A DNA stretch of 35,583 nt from Acidobacteriaceae bacterium (GCA_025361625.1 JANYKL010000162.1:1-35583), one strand, 5' to 3'; positions 1-7,316 are shown, counted from the first letter of the stretch. Made by a program: numbers and translations. The notes: generated from the sequence alone by a model not told the origin.

Positions 1-1
1 C

Positions 2-373
2 AAAATCCGAAAATTTTTTGCGGTAAAGGCGGGCGATTTTCCGAGATTTGATCTGATTCTTCTCGGCATGGGGGCGGACGGGCACACGGCTTCCCTTTTC
101 CCTGAATCCCAAGGACTGAAAGACCAGGAACATCTGGTGATTGCGAACTGGGTTAAGAAGTTCAAGGCTTACCGCATCTCGTTTACCTTCCCGGTGCTCA
201 ATCGCGCCGCCGAAATTCTCTTTCTTGTTTGCGGAGCGGACAAGGCTCCGGTGCTGGCGCAAGTGCTGCAGGGCGATGCGTCGCTTGCCCTGCCATCGCA
301 GAGAGTGCAGCCTTTGGACGGAAAGCTTGTCTGGATGCTGGACGAAGCTGCGGCCGCGAAATTGAAACGCTGA
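2..373 (+). CDS. pgl: 6-phosphogluconolactonase, 3' part
   Basis: The reading frame is open from the left edge of the window, so the start lies outside it. The product hydrolyses 6-phosphogluconolactone to 6-phosphogluconate in the oxidative pentose phosphate pathway, in the cytoplasm. The visible part holds the family signature FDLILLGMGADGHTASLFP, which starts about 15 codons into the window. It also holds the C-terminal features of the glucosamine-6-phosphate isomerase/6PGL fold: an RISFTFPVLNRA strand and a late GKLVWMLDEAAA helix. An internal ATG at 68 lies inside the signature, so it is not the true start. About 123 residues remain of a protein usually near 230-260. The downstream gene is convergent, with its stop at 390. 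Confidence 0.92.
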   Translation, partial: KIRKFFAVKAGDFPRFDLILLGMGADGHTASLFPESQGLKDQEHLVIANWVKKFKAYRISFTFPVLNRAAEILFLVCGADKAPVLAQVLQGDASLALPSQRVQPLDGKLVWMLDEAAAAKLKR

Positions 374-389
374 CCATTTACTTCTACTT

Positions 390-1193
390 CTAGTGCGGGG
401 GCGACGCGCGGGCGGCGACGAGTTGGGCGGAGCCAGCGATCTCCGCGAGCTGCGGACGCTTTTTTCCCTGGCTGGTGGATTGGGCACGATGAGGCGGGAA
501 CTTTTGCCCGGCAATGGCGTGGAGATCAAAGCTCTTCTGGATATGGGCTGAGATTTCGGCTTTCGCCTTGGCTACGGCTTGATCGCTTGTTGTCGGATCG
601 TTTTTTAGTCGATCGTTTGTTAGTCGATCGTTTGTTTTTAGATCGTTATTTTCTAGATCGTTAGTGATCGGATTTTCAGTTCTGGCTTTCGCTTGCGCTC
701 GGTTTTGCTGCCCTTCATTTTCTTCATCCGGCACATCTTCTTCTGGCTCATCTTCTGCTGCTTCGAACTCTTCTTTATACCAGGCGTTATCTCCGAGAAA
801 GGTGTCGGGGACGCGGCTGGGGTCGATCAAGACTCGTTCGGGACGTGGCTCGAATTCGGTGTGGCGAAGATTGGTGGAAGCGGTCTGGAGGCCGTAAAAA
901 AGGAGGGCGGCGGTTTTGTGGTCGATCTGATTGGTGAGGAGCAGGCGCATGGCTTGCATGAGCGTGACCTGAATGGAGTTCGCGTCCTCGAGAACGGGCA
1001 TTTCGATGGAGAAACGCGCGCGGCGGGCGCGGTTGGCGTTGATCTGAATGCGTCCTACTTGCCAGCGCTGATGAAAGTGACACAGCTTACGACTTTTGAG
1101 CGATGGCGAGCCGCACTGGATTCCGTTGACCTTGATGTGTTGGCAACGATGGATGGAGGATGGATAGTTGAATTCCGAGATTCTGGCTTTCAT
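390..1193 (-). CDS. Hypothetical protein with Cys/His cluster and pentapeptide repeat
   Basis: A 267-residue soluble protein of unknown function. The N-terminus has a possible metal-binding cluster (C17, C27, C38, H41; C-x9-C-x10-C-x2-H) in a basic context. A helical middle (about residues 70-125) follows, then an acidic stretch with EEDVPDEENEG. About residues 175-204 form a five-residue repeat of the type NDxxx (NDLKT, NDRLT, NDRLK), encoded by a 15-bp DNA repeat. The C-terminus is basic and low in complexity. I remember similar N-terminal Cys motifs in acidobacterial hypothetical proteins but cannot name a family. The gene is convergent with pgl and has no obvious operon partner. Confidence 0.7.
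   Translation of the reverse strand: MKARISEFNYPSSIHRCQHIKVNGIQCGSPSLKSRKLCHFHQRWQVGRIQINANRARRARFSIEMPVLEDANSIQVTLMQAMRLLLTNQIDHKTAALLFYGLQTASTNLRHTEFEPRPERVLIDPSRVPDTFLGDNAWYKEEFEAAEDEPEEDVPDEENEGQQNRAQAKARTENPITNDLENNDLKTNDRLTNDRLKNDPTTSDQAVAKAKAEISAHIQKSFDLHAIAGQKFPPHRAQSTSQGKKRPQLAEIAGSAQLVAARASPPH
581..670. repeat. 15-bp degenerate tandem repeat, about 6 units, in-frame
   Basis: Units starting GATCG recur every 15 bp at 581, 596, 611, 626, 641 and 656 (for example GATCGTTTGTTAGTC), with a last partial copy at 666. The array lies inside the gene on the minus strand and encodes the NDxxx pentapeptides. Copies differ at several positions, so it has diverged since expansion. Confidence 0.9.
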
Positions 1194-1688
1194 GTGGCGG
1201 TGGCCCCCCTCCCCCTCCCCCCCGATCTTGTGGAATCATGGGGTTAAGCGGGGAATATGATGGAGATCTTTGATTCCCAAGGGGTTGCCGGCAAAATATA
1301 GATAGCAGTGGAGTTACAACTTGTAAGCCGGCTTGCCTCTTGGTTATACGAGTTAATAAGTGTTATAAGTCGACGGTAGTTGGTGGCGGAGTGGAAAGCA
1401 ATCTTATTAGTGGAAGTTTGACAGGGCGCGGTGCCGAAATGGGAGGGGCTTATCGGAAGCGACGGGATGAGATGGGAACAGCGGTCGCGTATTCACACCG
1501 AAAGCTGGTGCTGTTTTGGGTCCGCTACGCAGGGATTGCACGCCATTTCAATCGCCGGAAGAGCGCGAACTGTTCTTGGACACTTTGCGCTATATGGTTA
1601 CCGGCCCGGTACTGACATTTGAAAGCCTGACGGCCAATTCTTAATACTGTGATATAAATCTCCTTCCCTTACCCCGACCTGAGGTAAC
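1194..1688. other. Long non-coding stretch, possible decayed coding remnant
   Basis: No convincing gene. Three overlapping open frames between about 1340 and 1640 give no recognisable protein. One of them, without a start codon, ends at a stop near 1641 after a plausible looking tail (SPEERELFLDTLRYMVTG) and may be a gene remnant. A TATAAA at about 1653 could be a -10 element for the small gene starting at 1689, but no good -35 was found. Confidence 0.4.
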
Positions 1689-1883
1689 TTGCAAGAAAAG
1701 CGAAACATCGCTGAAATGGGTGGAGAAGCGCTAAGAGAAGCTGGCGTCCTCACGCTGGTATTTGCCCCACTGTACGAGCTTTTTGAGCCCGCAACGCCAA
1801 GCTGGGCAACGTTTTGCTTGGTGTGGATCGTGGGCGGCATATTATTGGCCTTAGGCATCCAAGTCGAGAGGAAGCGCACATGA
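1689..1883 (+). CDS. Small two-helix membrane protein
   Basis: A 64-residue protein with a TTG start preceded by GAGG at 1681-1684. Residues about 17-33 (REAGVLTLVFAPLYELFEP) and 40-58 (ATFCLVWIVGGILLALGI) look like two membrane segments joined by a short loop, with a charged ERKRT end. The stop codon overlaps the next start as ATGA, so the two genes are very likely translated together. Function unknown. The hydrophobic pattern and the coupling argue that it is real. The start codon is the weak point. Confidence 0.6.
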   Translation: MQEKRNIAEMGGEALREAGVLTLVFAPLYELFEPATPSWATFCLVWIVGGILLALGIQVERKRT

Positions 1884-2032
1884 GCACACCCGCCGCTTTG
1901 CAAATGCTCGCATTTGTTGCATCCGCCTTCGGATTCGCTTGGTACGTTCTCAGGGTTGACAAGCGAGAATCTGGATCTGGATCGCGCAAACTTGAGAAGC
2001 AGCAAGAATTTTATTTCGCCGAAGAACAATAA
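1880..2032 (+). CDS. Small single-helix membrane protein, coupled to upstream gene
   Basis: A 50-residue protein whose ATG (1880-1882) overlaps the TGA of the preceding gene (1881-1883). A longer open frame begins at 1814, but the ATGA overlap makes 1880 the better start. Residues about 6-23 (ALQMLAFVASAFGFAWYVL) form one membrane helix. The tail is charged and Gln/Glu rich (ESGSGSRKLEKQQEFYF). Probably a partner of the 64-residue membrane protein. No family recognised. Confidence 0.55.
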   Translation: MSTPAALQMLAFVASAFGFAWYVLRVDKRESGSGSRKLEKQQEFYFAEEQ

Positions 2033-2120
2033 GGATGAACAGCAGCATCGCGGGGCGGCCATGTCTCGTCTTTCGTAGCTCCCCGTCTCGGCTCTCGTTT
2101 GATAACTTTCACCCCCCAGG

Positions 2121-2357
2121 CTAGTGTTCCGGTTCTGACTTTTTAGCGTCTAGTTGCTCATTGGGCTTTTCAACGCCTCCTTCCGTGTGTGCTGGGCTCA
2201 CAAGAACTTGGCCATGCCGCGCGACGATTGCGCCAATGCTATCTTCAGCTTCTCGGGGGATTCTTGGAGCGGTGTAAGTTCCCCATAATTTCCTAATTTC
2301 TTCCAGTTCGTTGGGTTGAATAAAATATCCCTTCCAAGCATCGTTCATCAATATCAC
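2121..2357 (-). CDS. Hypothetical small protein
   Basis: Open frame for 78 residues with a GTG start at 2357 or an ATG at 2348. The composition is protein-like (WKGYFIQPNELEEIRKLWGT at the N-terminus) and the C-terminus is charged. No membrane segment, no known motif and no clear ribosome binding site. It could be a real small soluble protein or a fragment. Its neighbours give no hint of function. Confidence 0.4.
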   Translation of the reverse strand: MILMNDAWKGYFIQPNELEEIRKLWGTYTAPRIPREAEDSIGAIVARHGQVLVSPAHTEGGVEKPNEQLDAKKSEPEH

Positions 2358-2497
2358 TTGAATCGTGATGCTGTGTTGGACAAACTAGACGCACACGCAG
2401 CAGCGCGCGCTTGAATAGCGAGAAAAGTGGGTCAATCGGAATTCGCGCGGACTTGTACGCTTTTGGACGCGATCACTCCCAAACTTACAACTTACAA

Positions 2498-2796
2498 CTA
2501 AGACATTGAGTTGTTGTACCAACGCAGGACGCGGAGAGCGCGCAGTGTGTTCCAGCGGCTTGCGTCGGCCGACATCGGTCTCCATGTGTGAGGGGAGATG
2601 TTCGGGATGAAGGAGGTTGAGGGGCCAGCGGCCGTTCTGGTGACGGCGCTTGATCACGACTTGGATGGCTTCACGGAGGCGACGGTCGGGCTTGATTCCT
2701 GCATTCCGCAAAAACTCGCGTCCGCAAAAGACTTTGCGCTCGGGTCGGTGCGAATTTTTGGATTGCAGTAAGTTCGGTTGAACTGGGTTCGACTAG
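2498..2796 (-). pseudogene. Frameshifted C-terminal gene remnant
   Basis: On the minus strand an open frame bounded upstream by a TAG near 2797 reads GREFLRNAGIKPDRRLREAI, then QNGRWPLNLLHPEHL, then METDVGRR. At about 2555 the frame must shift by one base to continue as SRWNTLRALRVLRWY and stop at 2498-2500. The motif series (R.L.EAI, GRWPL, SRWNTLRALRVL.WY) looks like the C-terminal end of a repeat-rich, terpene-cyclase-like hypothetical protein whose other parts are missing here. Unshifted, the frame runs on as noise to 2385. A broken fragment, not a working gene. Confidence 0.65.
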
Positions 2797-2814
2797 AGTG
2801 GATTCGATTGGAGT
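2760..2814. repeat. 14-15-bp degenerate repeat at globin 3' end
   Basis: Related units start near 2760, 2772, 2786 and 2800, for example GTTCGGTTGAACTG, GGTTCGACTAGAGT and GGATTCGATTGGAGT. The array covers the globin stop codon and its downstream side. Similarity between units is modest. Confidence 0.5.
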
Positions 2815-3269
2815 CCATTCCATGACCAGCGAGGGATGGCGAGGGCGGTGGGGACATCGCTGGCGGAGTGGTGATAGCGGGCGAGGGTTGTGGTGATCGT
2901 CCAGGCAAAGTAATCGTGCAGCGCTTGTTGCAGGGCGAGGTTGTCGGCGAGTCCGGCGTCGGCGAGGGCCTGGTCGAAGCAGGCTATGGCGCGGCGATCC
3001 ATTTCGGCGTGCTCACCTTTGCCGCTGTGCATTTTGACGACGGTGGTCTCGTCCCCAAAATTGCCGGAGTACGCGTTGGGGCCGCCGAGGGCCTCGGCCC
3101 AGTAGGCGGCGAGCCGCTCGACATGCTGGGGATGGAAGCCGTGGCTGAAGGCATGAGAAACGATGTCGTCGTCCATGACGCGACGATGCCATGCGTCGGC
3201 GAGGCGGCGGAGACCGTCGATTCCGCCGGCTGCTTCGAAGATGGTCGGGATGGGCTCTGGTTGGGTCAC
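2793..3269 (-). CDS. Group II-like truncated haemoglobin
   Basis: A 158-residue single-domain globin of the 2-on-2 (truncated) type, which binds haem and is expected to handle O2 or NO or act in redox chemistry in the cytoplasm. The N-terminal part GIDGLRRLADAWHRRVMDDD corresponds to helices A/B. HPQHVERLAAYWAEALGGP fits helix E and the following loop. The segment KMHSGKGEHAEMDRRAIACF carries the likely proximal His (the H of GEH). HDYFAWTITTTLARYH is the last helix. Start chosen as GTG at 3269, which gives a normal family length plus a short tail. A haem biosynthesis cluster lies 15 kb away in the same window. The 3' end overlaps a local DNA repeat. Confidence 0.85.
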   Translation of the reverse strand: MTQPEPIPTIFEAAGGIDGLRRLADAWHRRVMDDDIVSHAFSHGFHPQHVERLAAYWAEALGGPNAYSGNFGDETTVVKMHSGKGEHAEMDRRAIACFDQALADAGLADNLALQQALHDYFAWTITTTLARYHHSASDVPTALAIPRWSWNGLQSNPL

Positions 3270-3493
3270 ACAGAATGGGTGGATGGTGCCAAGGACGTCA
3301 AGATTATGAAGGCGGTTTTATCACTGGGAAGGTGCGTTTGCAAGATCGATTTGGGGCGCGCAATTAGCGCTTTGGAGGTGGTGGCGCGATGTGCGATGGG
3401 CGGATGGACTCCCGGTTATGAATAGGAGATTTTGCCTGGCGCGCGGGTGCGACTTATCCGTGAAAGCGTTTCGAAAAATTTGGCGAGGGTAGA

Positions 3494-4021
3494 TTAGGCG
3501 GCGCGGCCTCGCCAGTCGGCGATTTCTTTCAGGGCTTCTCCGCGGGCGCGCTCGAAGAGGCGAATTTTGTGGCGGGTGTGCTCGAACTCGTGGATGTCGG
3601 CCCAGACTTCGGCTTGCCAGGATTGATCGTGGCTGGCGGACTCGCCGCAGCTGGCGCAACGGGTGTGGAAGGTGATTGTGGATTTCGGGATAAGGAGTGC
3701 GTGTGGCAGTTCTTTTAATGGAAATTCTTTGTCTTGAAGTTCTTTTTCCAGAAATTCTTTGTCTTGAAGTTCCCGGTCTGAAAGGTCTTGGTCTAGAAGG
3801 TCTTGATGTGGAAGGCCTTGATCTGGCAATTCGATGAAGATGCAGCGGACTTCTTCAATTTCTTCTTCGGGGCCGAGCAGATGTTCATAGCGGAGAAGGA
3901 ATCCAAACCTTAATTTTCGAGCTTCGGTTTCCGCCTCTTCGCGAGTGTGGAATGGCCCGTATTCGGCGCGCAGCTGTTCGGTCGAGTCGCAAGCCATCCA
4001 GAAAACATCTTTTTGAGACAT
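3494..4021 (-). CDS. Hypothetical protein with long pentapeptide repeat
   Basis: A 175-residue protein of unknown function. The N-terminal 60 residues look like a small folded domain (YGPFHTREEAETEARKLRFG). About residues 63-105 are nine five-residue units of the type L-x-D-x-E/D (LPHQD, LLDQD, LSDRE, LQDKE, FLEKE) encoded by a 15-bp DNA repeat. The C-terminal 60 residues contain one CASC motif followed by a helical region ending DWRGRAA. The repeat would form an acidic linker or helix. Single gene, divergent from nothing obvious. Confidence 0.65.
   Translation of the reverse strand: MSQKDVFWMACDSTEQLRAEYGPFHTREEAETEARKLRFGFLLRYEHLLGPEEEIEEVRCIFIELPDQGLPHQDLLDQDLSDRELQDKEFLEKELQDKEFPLKELPHALLIPKSTITFHTRCASCGESASHDQSWQAEVWADIHEFEHTRHKIRLFERARGEALKEIADWRGRAA
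3708..3838. repeat. 15-bp degenerate tandem repeat, about 8.5 units, in-frame
   Basis: Units every 15 bp from 3708: AGTTCTTTTAATGGA, AATTCTTTGTCTTGA (twice, at 3723 and 3753), AGTTCTTTTTCCAGA, AGGTCTTGGTCTAGA, AGGTCTTGATGTGGA, AGGCCTTGATCTGGC. It is the longest array of its kind in the window and keeps the frame of the surrounding gene. Confidence 0.92.
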
Positions 4022-4095
4022 TCCTACCCTTACTTTCCTAGAGGTGGCGGGGCCGGCGATGGTGAGAAGAAGATCAAGAGAGTCACGGCATCTTT

Positions 4096-4150
4096 TCTCG
4101 TTAATCTCTCGTTAATCTCTCGTCAATCTCTCGCCAATCTTTTGCAAATC
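4096..4150. repeat. 11-bp degenerate tandem repeat, 5 units
   Basis: TCTCGTTAATC at 4096 and 4107, TCTCGTCAATC at 4118, TCTCGCCAATC at 4129, and a weaker TTTTGCAAATC at 4140. Intergenic, and the unit is not a multiple of three. Confidence 0.88.
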
Positions 4151-4473
4151 ACTGACCCGACTCGGGTAAAGCAATCGGATTACCGGAGTTCGCGGGCTTT
4201 GTGGGCCTTTTCACTGTCCTGGGACGATCACGGGTATTCGTCCTGATGTTATTGATTCGTAACATGTTGCAGGCTGGCCACTGGGCTTGTTCCTAAGCTT
4301 GGGCGTGATCGGCTTGGCGACTGTATGTGAAAAGATGTTGCCAAATCGAGGGTTAAGAGGGAGAAAGCGCAGATTGGGAAGGCGGGAAGATCGGCTAAAA
4401 GAGGTTGGCGAAGACGGAATGATCCGGGCTAAACGGAGAGGGGGGGATTCGAAGCTTTTTGGGGAGAGTGCTG

Positions 4474-4500
4474 CAGCCCTCCGCTTGGGTCGAAGGGCTG
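4474..4500 (-). terminator. Inverted repeat downstream of the first LuxR pair
   Basis: CAGCCCT (4474-4480) and AGGGCTG (4494-4500) form a perfect 7-bp stem with a 13-nt loop, 17 bp past the stop of the minus-strand regulator pair. No T tract follows on the minus strand. A short T run (4506-4510) follows on the plus strand. Terminator function is therefore uncertain. Confidence 0.35.
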
Positions 4501-4517
4501 CTTAACGTTTTTAGGAG

Positions 4518-4766
4518 TTAACGCGCTGCCGGCAAAGGCCCGGGTACGGGCGCGGTATGCCAGTTGGCTCCCCCATGGCCGGCCACGTAGAGAGCGAGTT
4601 CGAGGCGTGTCCAGACGCCCAGTTTGTCGAAGGCGGTACGCAGGTAGTTCTTTACGACCTGCTCGCTTGTGAGGAGGACGGCGGCCACATCTTTGTTGGT
4701 GAGACCCTGCCAGACGAGGGTTGCCACCTGAATCTCTTTCGCGGTTAAGCGTTCGCGAGGTTGCAT
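4518..4766 (-). CDS. HTH-only LuxR-type regulator (type B of pair 1)
   Basis: An 82-residue DNA-binding protein made of a LuxR/GerE helix-turn-helix and little else, with no receiver or ligand domain. RERLTAKEIQVATLVWQGLT and NKDVAAVLLTSEQVVKNYLR give the scaffold, turn and recognition helices. FDKLGVWTRLELALYVAG is the fourth helix, which dimerises in this family. A longer frame to 4919 exists, but its extra 51 residues are low in complexity and overlap the neighbouring gene. ATG 4764-4766 lies within the 3' end of the upstream type A gene (22-bp overlap), with GGAG about 11 nt upstream. Probably co-translated with it. Confidence 0.82.
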   Translation of the reverse strand: MQPRERLTAKEIQVATLVWQGLTNKDVAAVLLTSEQVVKNYLRTAFDKLGVWTRLELALYVAGHGGANWHTAPVPGPLPAAR

Positions 4767-4987
4767 GAGGATGCCTGCTCCTTTACGAACATTGCGGTCG
4801 CGAGTTTCACGCGTTTCCGTCCGTCGGTGATTCCGGCACGCAGAAAGAGGGTGCGCAAGTGTTGTTTTACGGTGCGCGGGCTGATGCTTAAATGGCCTGC
4901 GATTTCTTTGTTGCTGCAACCCTGCACGAGCAAGTGCAAGACCTGCTGGTCGCGGGGGGTGATCTTAATATCGTTGAGGTTGATCAT
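4745..4987 (-). CDS. HTH-only LuxR-type regulator (type A of pair 1)
   Basis: An 80-residue LuxR/GerE helix-turn-helix protein without a sensory domain: ITPRDQQVLHLLVQGCSNKE, ISPRTVKQHLRTLFLRAGI, then GRKRVKLATAMF. The last segment differs from the type B partner and is shared with the type A gene at 11828. It is the first gene of an overlapping pair. A GGAG lies about 13 nt before the ATG. It could bind DNA as a heterodimer with the type B product. No receiver domain is encoded next to it, so how it is controlled is not visible here. Confidence 0.82.
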   Translation of the reverse strand: MINLNDIKITPRDQQVLHLLVQGCSNKEIAGHLSISPRTVKQHLRTLFLRAGITDGRKRVKLATAMFVKEQASSCNLANA

Positions 4988-5287
4988 TGCTTTTGTAAGA
5001 CTCCTTCAGTTCAGAAACTTGGAGGTCGCGACCCGCGAGCTTTTAATTGCAAACGGTTCGCCAAATGTTCGCCGCTGGCAAGGCCCATTCGAACCATCGG
5101 CTTAGCAGTTTTCGAGTTAAGCATGGGAGGGTGGGATAAGACTGTTCTAAGAAAATTCTGTCAAAACGGGATCCTTAAACGGGAAAGCGTTCCGTATGCG
5201 GCTTCACTATTCCTTTCTTGTTTCACGCGCTGCGATTTGCACTACAATGGAGTCAGTTATCACCACTCCGCACTCCCTCGAACTTGC
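4988..5287. other. Divergent intergenic region
   Basis: It separates the minus-strand regulator pair from the plus-strand double-CxxC gene. A TACAAT at 5243-5248 could be a -10 element giving a leader of roughly 35 nt before the ATG at 5288. The -35 is weak. No other structure was recognised. Confidence 0.4.
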
Positions 5288-6496
5288 ATGCCCCAGGACC
5301 GACCAAACCTGATTTTGGACGAGCGCTCCTTCGAAGGACTTCTCTTGGCGGCGTTTACGATTCAGGAGCATAACGACCGGCGCAGTCGCGCTGAATCGAA
5401 TCACGGTCAAAACTCAGCGAGCTCCGTCTGCCGGCATTGCGGCGCGGCGAAAAGCACGCAAGGCTCGCGCTGCGGCGCTTGCGGACAAGGCGAATTTCGT
5501 CCGGGCGAGAGGTTGCAGCGGAATTGGGCCTCTATGTGGTCGGAGAGGCAGAACCAGTTCGAGGGTCAGAACGAACCCCCCGTCTTTACTGTTAGTGCGC
5601 CGGCGCCGACGCCTGCGTCTTTGCCCACGTCTTCGCCTGTAAAGTCAGCCTTCGCTTTGCCCGACACAGCGAGTGACTACCCTCAAACTCTTTCAACCGA
5701 AGAGATTGAACGTACGATGCCGCAGGCTTATCGAGCTGCTTATATTGCTGAAGATTCCTACGTCGCGCCCTCTCAGGGCGACGACTACGCTACGACGGCG
5801 GAGAGCGAAGCGGTTCAGGATCGGGCCGAGGTTGCGGGCGGCCCGGAAGAATCTTATTCGGCAGAGGGTCATTCTGCAGAGCTTCACTCCGCAGAGCTGT
5901 ATGCAGAAGAACTTCATGCAGCGGAGCTTTATTCAGAAGAGCTTCATGCTGCAGAGCATTACTCTGCGAAGCTTCGCTCGTTGCAATCGCGGCCCACGGA
6001 CGATGCGGGACTCGTGCGCTCCGCGTTCAGGTTTGACTCTGAGGCTGGGGATGACCTGGCGACGAAATTCGATTTCGATTTGCAGCCTGAGCCGCAGCCT
6101 GAGAAAGAGGTCGAGGCCGGGCGGATGGCGTCTCTGCTTAGGCACGTTTCAGATCTGAGGGTGAAGCTGCGGTTTCGGCGCGCCGATCTTTATCTGGGAG
6201 TGGCGGTGTTCGTGTCCATCGTGGCTTTGATGTGGCCGTCGGCCGTCCCGCGGAGTCCGTCGTCGTTGAGCGCATGGGAACGGGCGCTGGTTGTGACCGG
6301 GATTGCTGAGGCTCCGGCATCGGTTGTGCACCTGCGGGGAGACCCGGGGGTGAGCGTATGGGTGGATCCGCATACCGCGCTTTATTATTGCGATGGGGAT
6401 GAACAGTATCAGCACACTCCGGACGGCCGATTGAGCAGCCAGCGTGACGCGCAGATGGATCGTTTCGAACCGGCTGGCCGCGTTGCCTGCGAGTAG
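5288..6496 (+). CDS. Double-CxxC single-pass membrane protein with pentapeptide repeat
   Basis: A 402-residue protein of unknown function. The N-terminus (LDERSFEGLLLAAFTIQEHN) is followed by a double CxxC zinc ribbon (C48, C51, C62, C65) and RPGERLQRNWASMW. About residues 190-229 are eight five-residue units (YSAEG, HSAEL, YAEEL, HAAEL, YSEEL, YSAKL). One membrane helix follows near residues 301-320 (LYLGVAVFVSIVALMW). The C-terminal domain has VWVDPHTALYYCDGDEQY and ends DRFEPAGRVACE. I associate both ends with acidobacterial proteins of unknown role, from memory. The frame is open back to 4892, but ATG 5288 fits the start of the conserved part. It precedes the cytochrome and pilin genes on the same strand. 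Confidence 0.75.
   Translation: MPQDRPNLILDERSFEGLLLAAFTIQEHNDRRSRAESNHGQNSASSVCRHCGAAKSTQGSRCGACGQGEFRPGERLQRNWASMWSERQNQFEGQNEPPVFTVSAPAPTPASLPTSSPVKSAFALPDTASDYPQTLSTEEIERTMPQAYRAAYIAEDSYVAPSQGDDYATTAESEAVQDRAEVAGGPEESYSAEGHSAELHSAELYAEELHAAELYSEELHAAEHYSAKLRSLQSRPTDDAGLVRSAFRFDSEAGDDLATKFDFDLQPEPQPEKEVEAGRMASLLRHVSDLRVKLRFRRADLYLGVAVFVSIVALMWPSAVPRSPSSLSAWERALVVTGIAEAPASVVHLRGDPGVSVWVDPHTALYYCDGDEQYQHTPDGRLSSQRDAQMDRFEPAGRVACE
5855..5974. repeat. 15-bp degenerate tandem repeat, 8 units, in-frame
   Basis: Units every 15 bp from 5855: TATTCGGCAGAGGGT, CATTCTGCAGAGCTT, CACTCCGCAGAGCTG, TATGCAGAAGAACTT, CATGCAGCGGAGCTT, TATTCAGAAGAGCTT, CATGCTGCAGAGCAT, TACTCTGCGAAGCTT. They encode (Y/H)-(S/A)-(A/E)-E-L pentapeptides in the region between the double-CxxC motif and the membrane helix. 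Confidence 0.93.
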
Positions 6497-6534
6497 TGGG
6501 GCGATCGTGGCGGGTTCCAATAATTTTTATTTTT

Positions 6535-6604
6535 AGTCTTCATTATTCAGTCTTTATTTCTCAGTCTTTATTTCTTAGTCTTTATTTCTTAATCTTTATT
6601 TCTT
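6535..6604. repeat. 14-bp tandem repeat, 5 units, intergenic
   Basis: AGTCTTCATTATTC (6535), AGTCTTTATTTCTC (6549), AGTCTTTATTTCTT (6563 and 6577), AATCTTTATTTCTT (6591). The array ends 13 bp before the cytochrome gene start, so it forms part of that gene's 5' untranslated region or promoter. Confidence 0.93.
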
Positions 6605-6617
6605 AGGGGCGCTCAGA

Positions 6618-7205
6618 ATGTTTGAGGAGACGACTTTGGTGTTCAAACCATATTTTTCAGAAAGATTCTTTTCGCAGGGATTCGATCGGCGGCGCGTTGC
6701 ATGGTTGTTTTTGCGCTGGCTGCCCGTGTTCGGGCTGGCGTGGGTTCTGGTCCACGGGAGCCCGGCGGCGGCGCAGAAGAAACAGCACAAACCCGGGACG
6801 AGCGCGAGCGAGAATGCGAGTGGTGGAAGCGCGGCCCGAGGCAAGTACATTGTCGAGGGGGTCGCGATGTGCGGAGTTTGCCACACGCCGCGCGACAACG
6901 AAGGAAATGCGGACCGGTCGCACTGGCTGCAGGGCGGTTCGGTACCATTTATGCCATCCGAGCCCGCAGCGGACTGGCCGGTGAGGGCGCCGCGGATCGG
7001 GGGCAATCCTCCGGCAAGCGATGCGGACATGGTGAAGCTGCTGACGACTGGAATCTGGGTTACGGGCGAACGGTTGCGCTTCCCGATGCCGCAATTCCGC
7101 ATGGATAAAGGCGATGCCGAAGCGGTGGTCGCCTACCTGAAATCGGCGACCGGCAAACAAGAGGTCGAATCGCCGTCGGGCCTGAGTTCGAATAACCGCA
7201 AATAA
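6618..7205 (+). CDS. Membrane-anchored or secreted mono-haem cytochrome c
   Basis: A 195-residue c-type cytochrome for periplasmic electron transfer. A basic N-terminus (FDRRR) and a hydrophobic segment at about residues 27-46 form a signal peptide or anchor, with a possible AxA-type cut near PAAAQ. The haem-binding CGVCH is at 85-89. The distal methionine is probably M157 or M162 in RFPMPQFRM. The end, GDAEAVVAYLKSA, is the usual last helix of class I cytochromes. ATG 6618 was chosen because a hydrophobic leader follows it. A 14-bp repeat lies just upstream. No oxidase or dehydrogenase partner is adjacent, so the electron donor is unknown. Confidence 0.88.
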   Translation: MFEETTLVFKPYFSERFFSQGFDRRRVAWLFLRWLPVFGLAWVLVHGSPAAAQKKQHKPGTSASENASGGSAARGKYIVEGVAMCGVCHTPRDNEGNADRSHWLQGGSVPFMPSEPAADWPVRAPRIGGNPPASDADMVKLLTTGIWVTGERLRFPMPQFRMDKGDAEAVVAYLKSATGKQEVESPSGLSSNNRK

Positions 7206-7316
7206 GTTTCGATCGTGGTTTGAGAAATTCTCGGTGCAGGCGCGAGCTACGGGACTTACGAATTGTCGCCGTTAGTTGCTTTTTGACGCGGCTCGAAAGC
7301 CCGCTCCAAATAACAG

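Larger units (their letters stand above)
4022..4517. other. Non-coding stretch with repeat and hairpin
   Basis: No convincing gene. Open frames on the plus strand (about 3947-4246 and 4287-4505) have no start signal or protein-like pattern. The stretch holds an 11-bp repeat at 4096-4150 and an inverted repeat at 4474-4500. Confidence 0.45.

Noticed and set aside
581-670. CRISPR array or REP element
   Set aside because: No spacers between units, unit only 15 bp, in-frame within a gene and not repeated elsewhere.
1431-1641. Possible gene on the plus strand ending with SPEERELFLDTLRYMVTG in one frame
   Set aside because: No start codon in that frame, and three overlapping frames are equally open. 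Kept only as a note on the intergenic stretch.
4892-5287. N-terminal extension of the double-CxxC protein gene back to 4892
   Set aside because: It would overlap the divergent regulator and has no conserved pattern. ATG 5288 directly precedes the recognisable N-terminus.
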